From: CAXSDR01 sp964236445
GTDB taxonomy: Bacteria > Actinomycetota > Actinomycetes > Motilibacterales > Motilibacteraceae
Direction of reading: 5' to 3'
DNA length: 5,278 nucleotides
Assembly (NCBI GenBank): GCA_964236445.1
Contig: CAXSDR010000147.1
Coordinates: 1 to 5,278, forward strand
Positions 5,269 through 5,278 of the stretch are shown in pieces. The notes under the pieces are model-generated. The model saw nothing but the letters and a program-made list of their open reading frames with translations. It was not told the origin of the DNA and ran no database searches. Position 1 is the stretch's first letter, and the number at the start of each line of letters is the position of its first letter. The position numbers and the translations under genes are program-made.

Positions 5269-5278
5269 TGCACGCTAG

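Overview
The window is GC-rich throughout, its coding frames favour G or C at the third codon position, and two secreted enzymes and a TetR regulator sit among compact intergenic gaps. This suggests a high-GC Gram-positive bacterium (Actinomycetota). I cannot place it to genus from sequence alone. Starts are a mix of ATG and GTG, mostly with clear Shine-Dalgarno sequences.

Layout from left to right. (1) 1-178, minus strand: the first 59 residues of an exported protein that looks like a family 30 glycoside hydrolase, cut by the window edge. (2) 179-419: non-coding upstream region of that gene, with two sets of short direct repeats. (3) 420-1025, minus strand: a TetR-family repressor. (4) 1026-1213: divergent regulatory region with a 21-bp inverted repeat that is a good operator candidate. 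(5) 1214-2437, plus strand: a cytosolic metal-dependent amidohydrolase. (6) 2443-2479: a strong hairpin. (7) 2493-3209, plus strand: a DUF72 (YecE-like) protein of unknown function. (8) 3213-3716, minus strand: a small exported or membrane-anchored protein that I do not recognise, converging on the DUF72 gene with 3 bp between stop codons. (9) 3722-5221, minus strand: a secreted alkaline phosphatase of the PhoA type, 5 bp upstream of the small gene. (10) 5241-5268: a perfect GC-rich hairpin in the phosphatase leader.

Three functional units can be read. The TetR gene and the amidohydrolase gene are divergent and probably form a regulator-target pair, perhaps with the DUF72 gene as second target gene if transcription passes the hairpin. 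The phosphatase and the small exported protein form a tight, probably translationally coupled two-gene operon acting outside the cell membrane, in phosphate scavenging. The GH30-like gene is a separate secreted enzyme, likely acting on extracellular glucan or a similar polysaccharide.

Most of the window looks like ordinary actinobacterial chromosome. I see no mobile element, CRISPR array, tRNA or rRNA. The least described items are the small protein coupled to the phosphatase, the long insertion in the phosphatase before its last metal-binding histidine, and the operator-like repeats.
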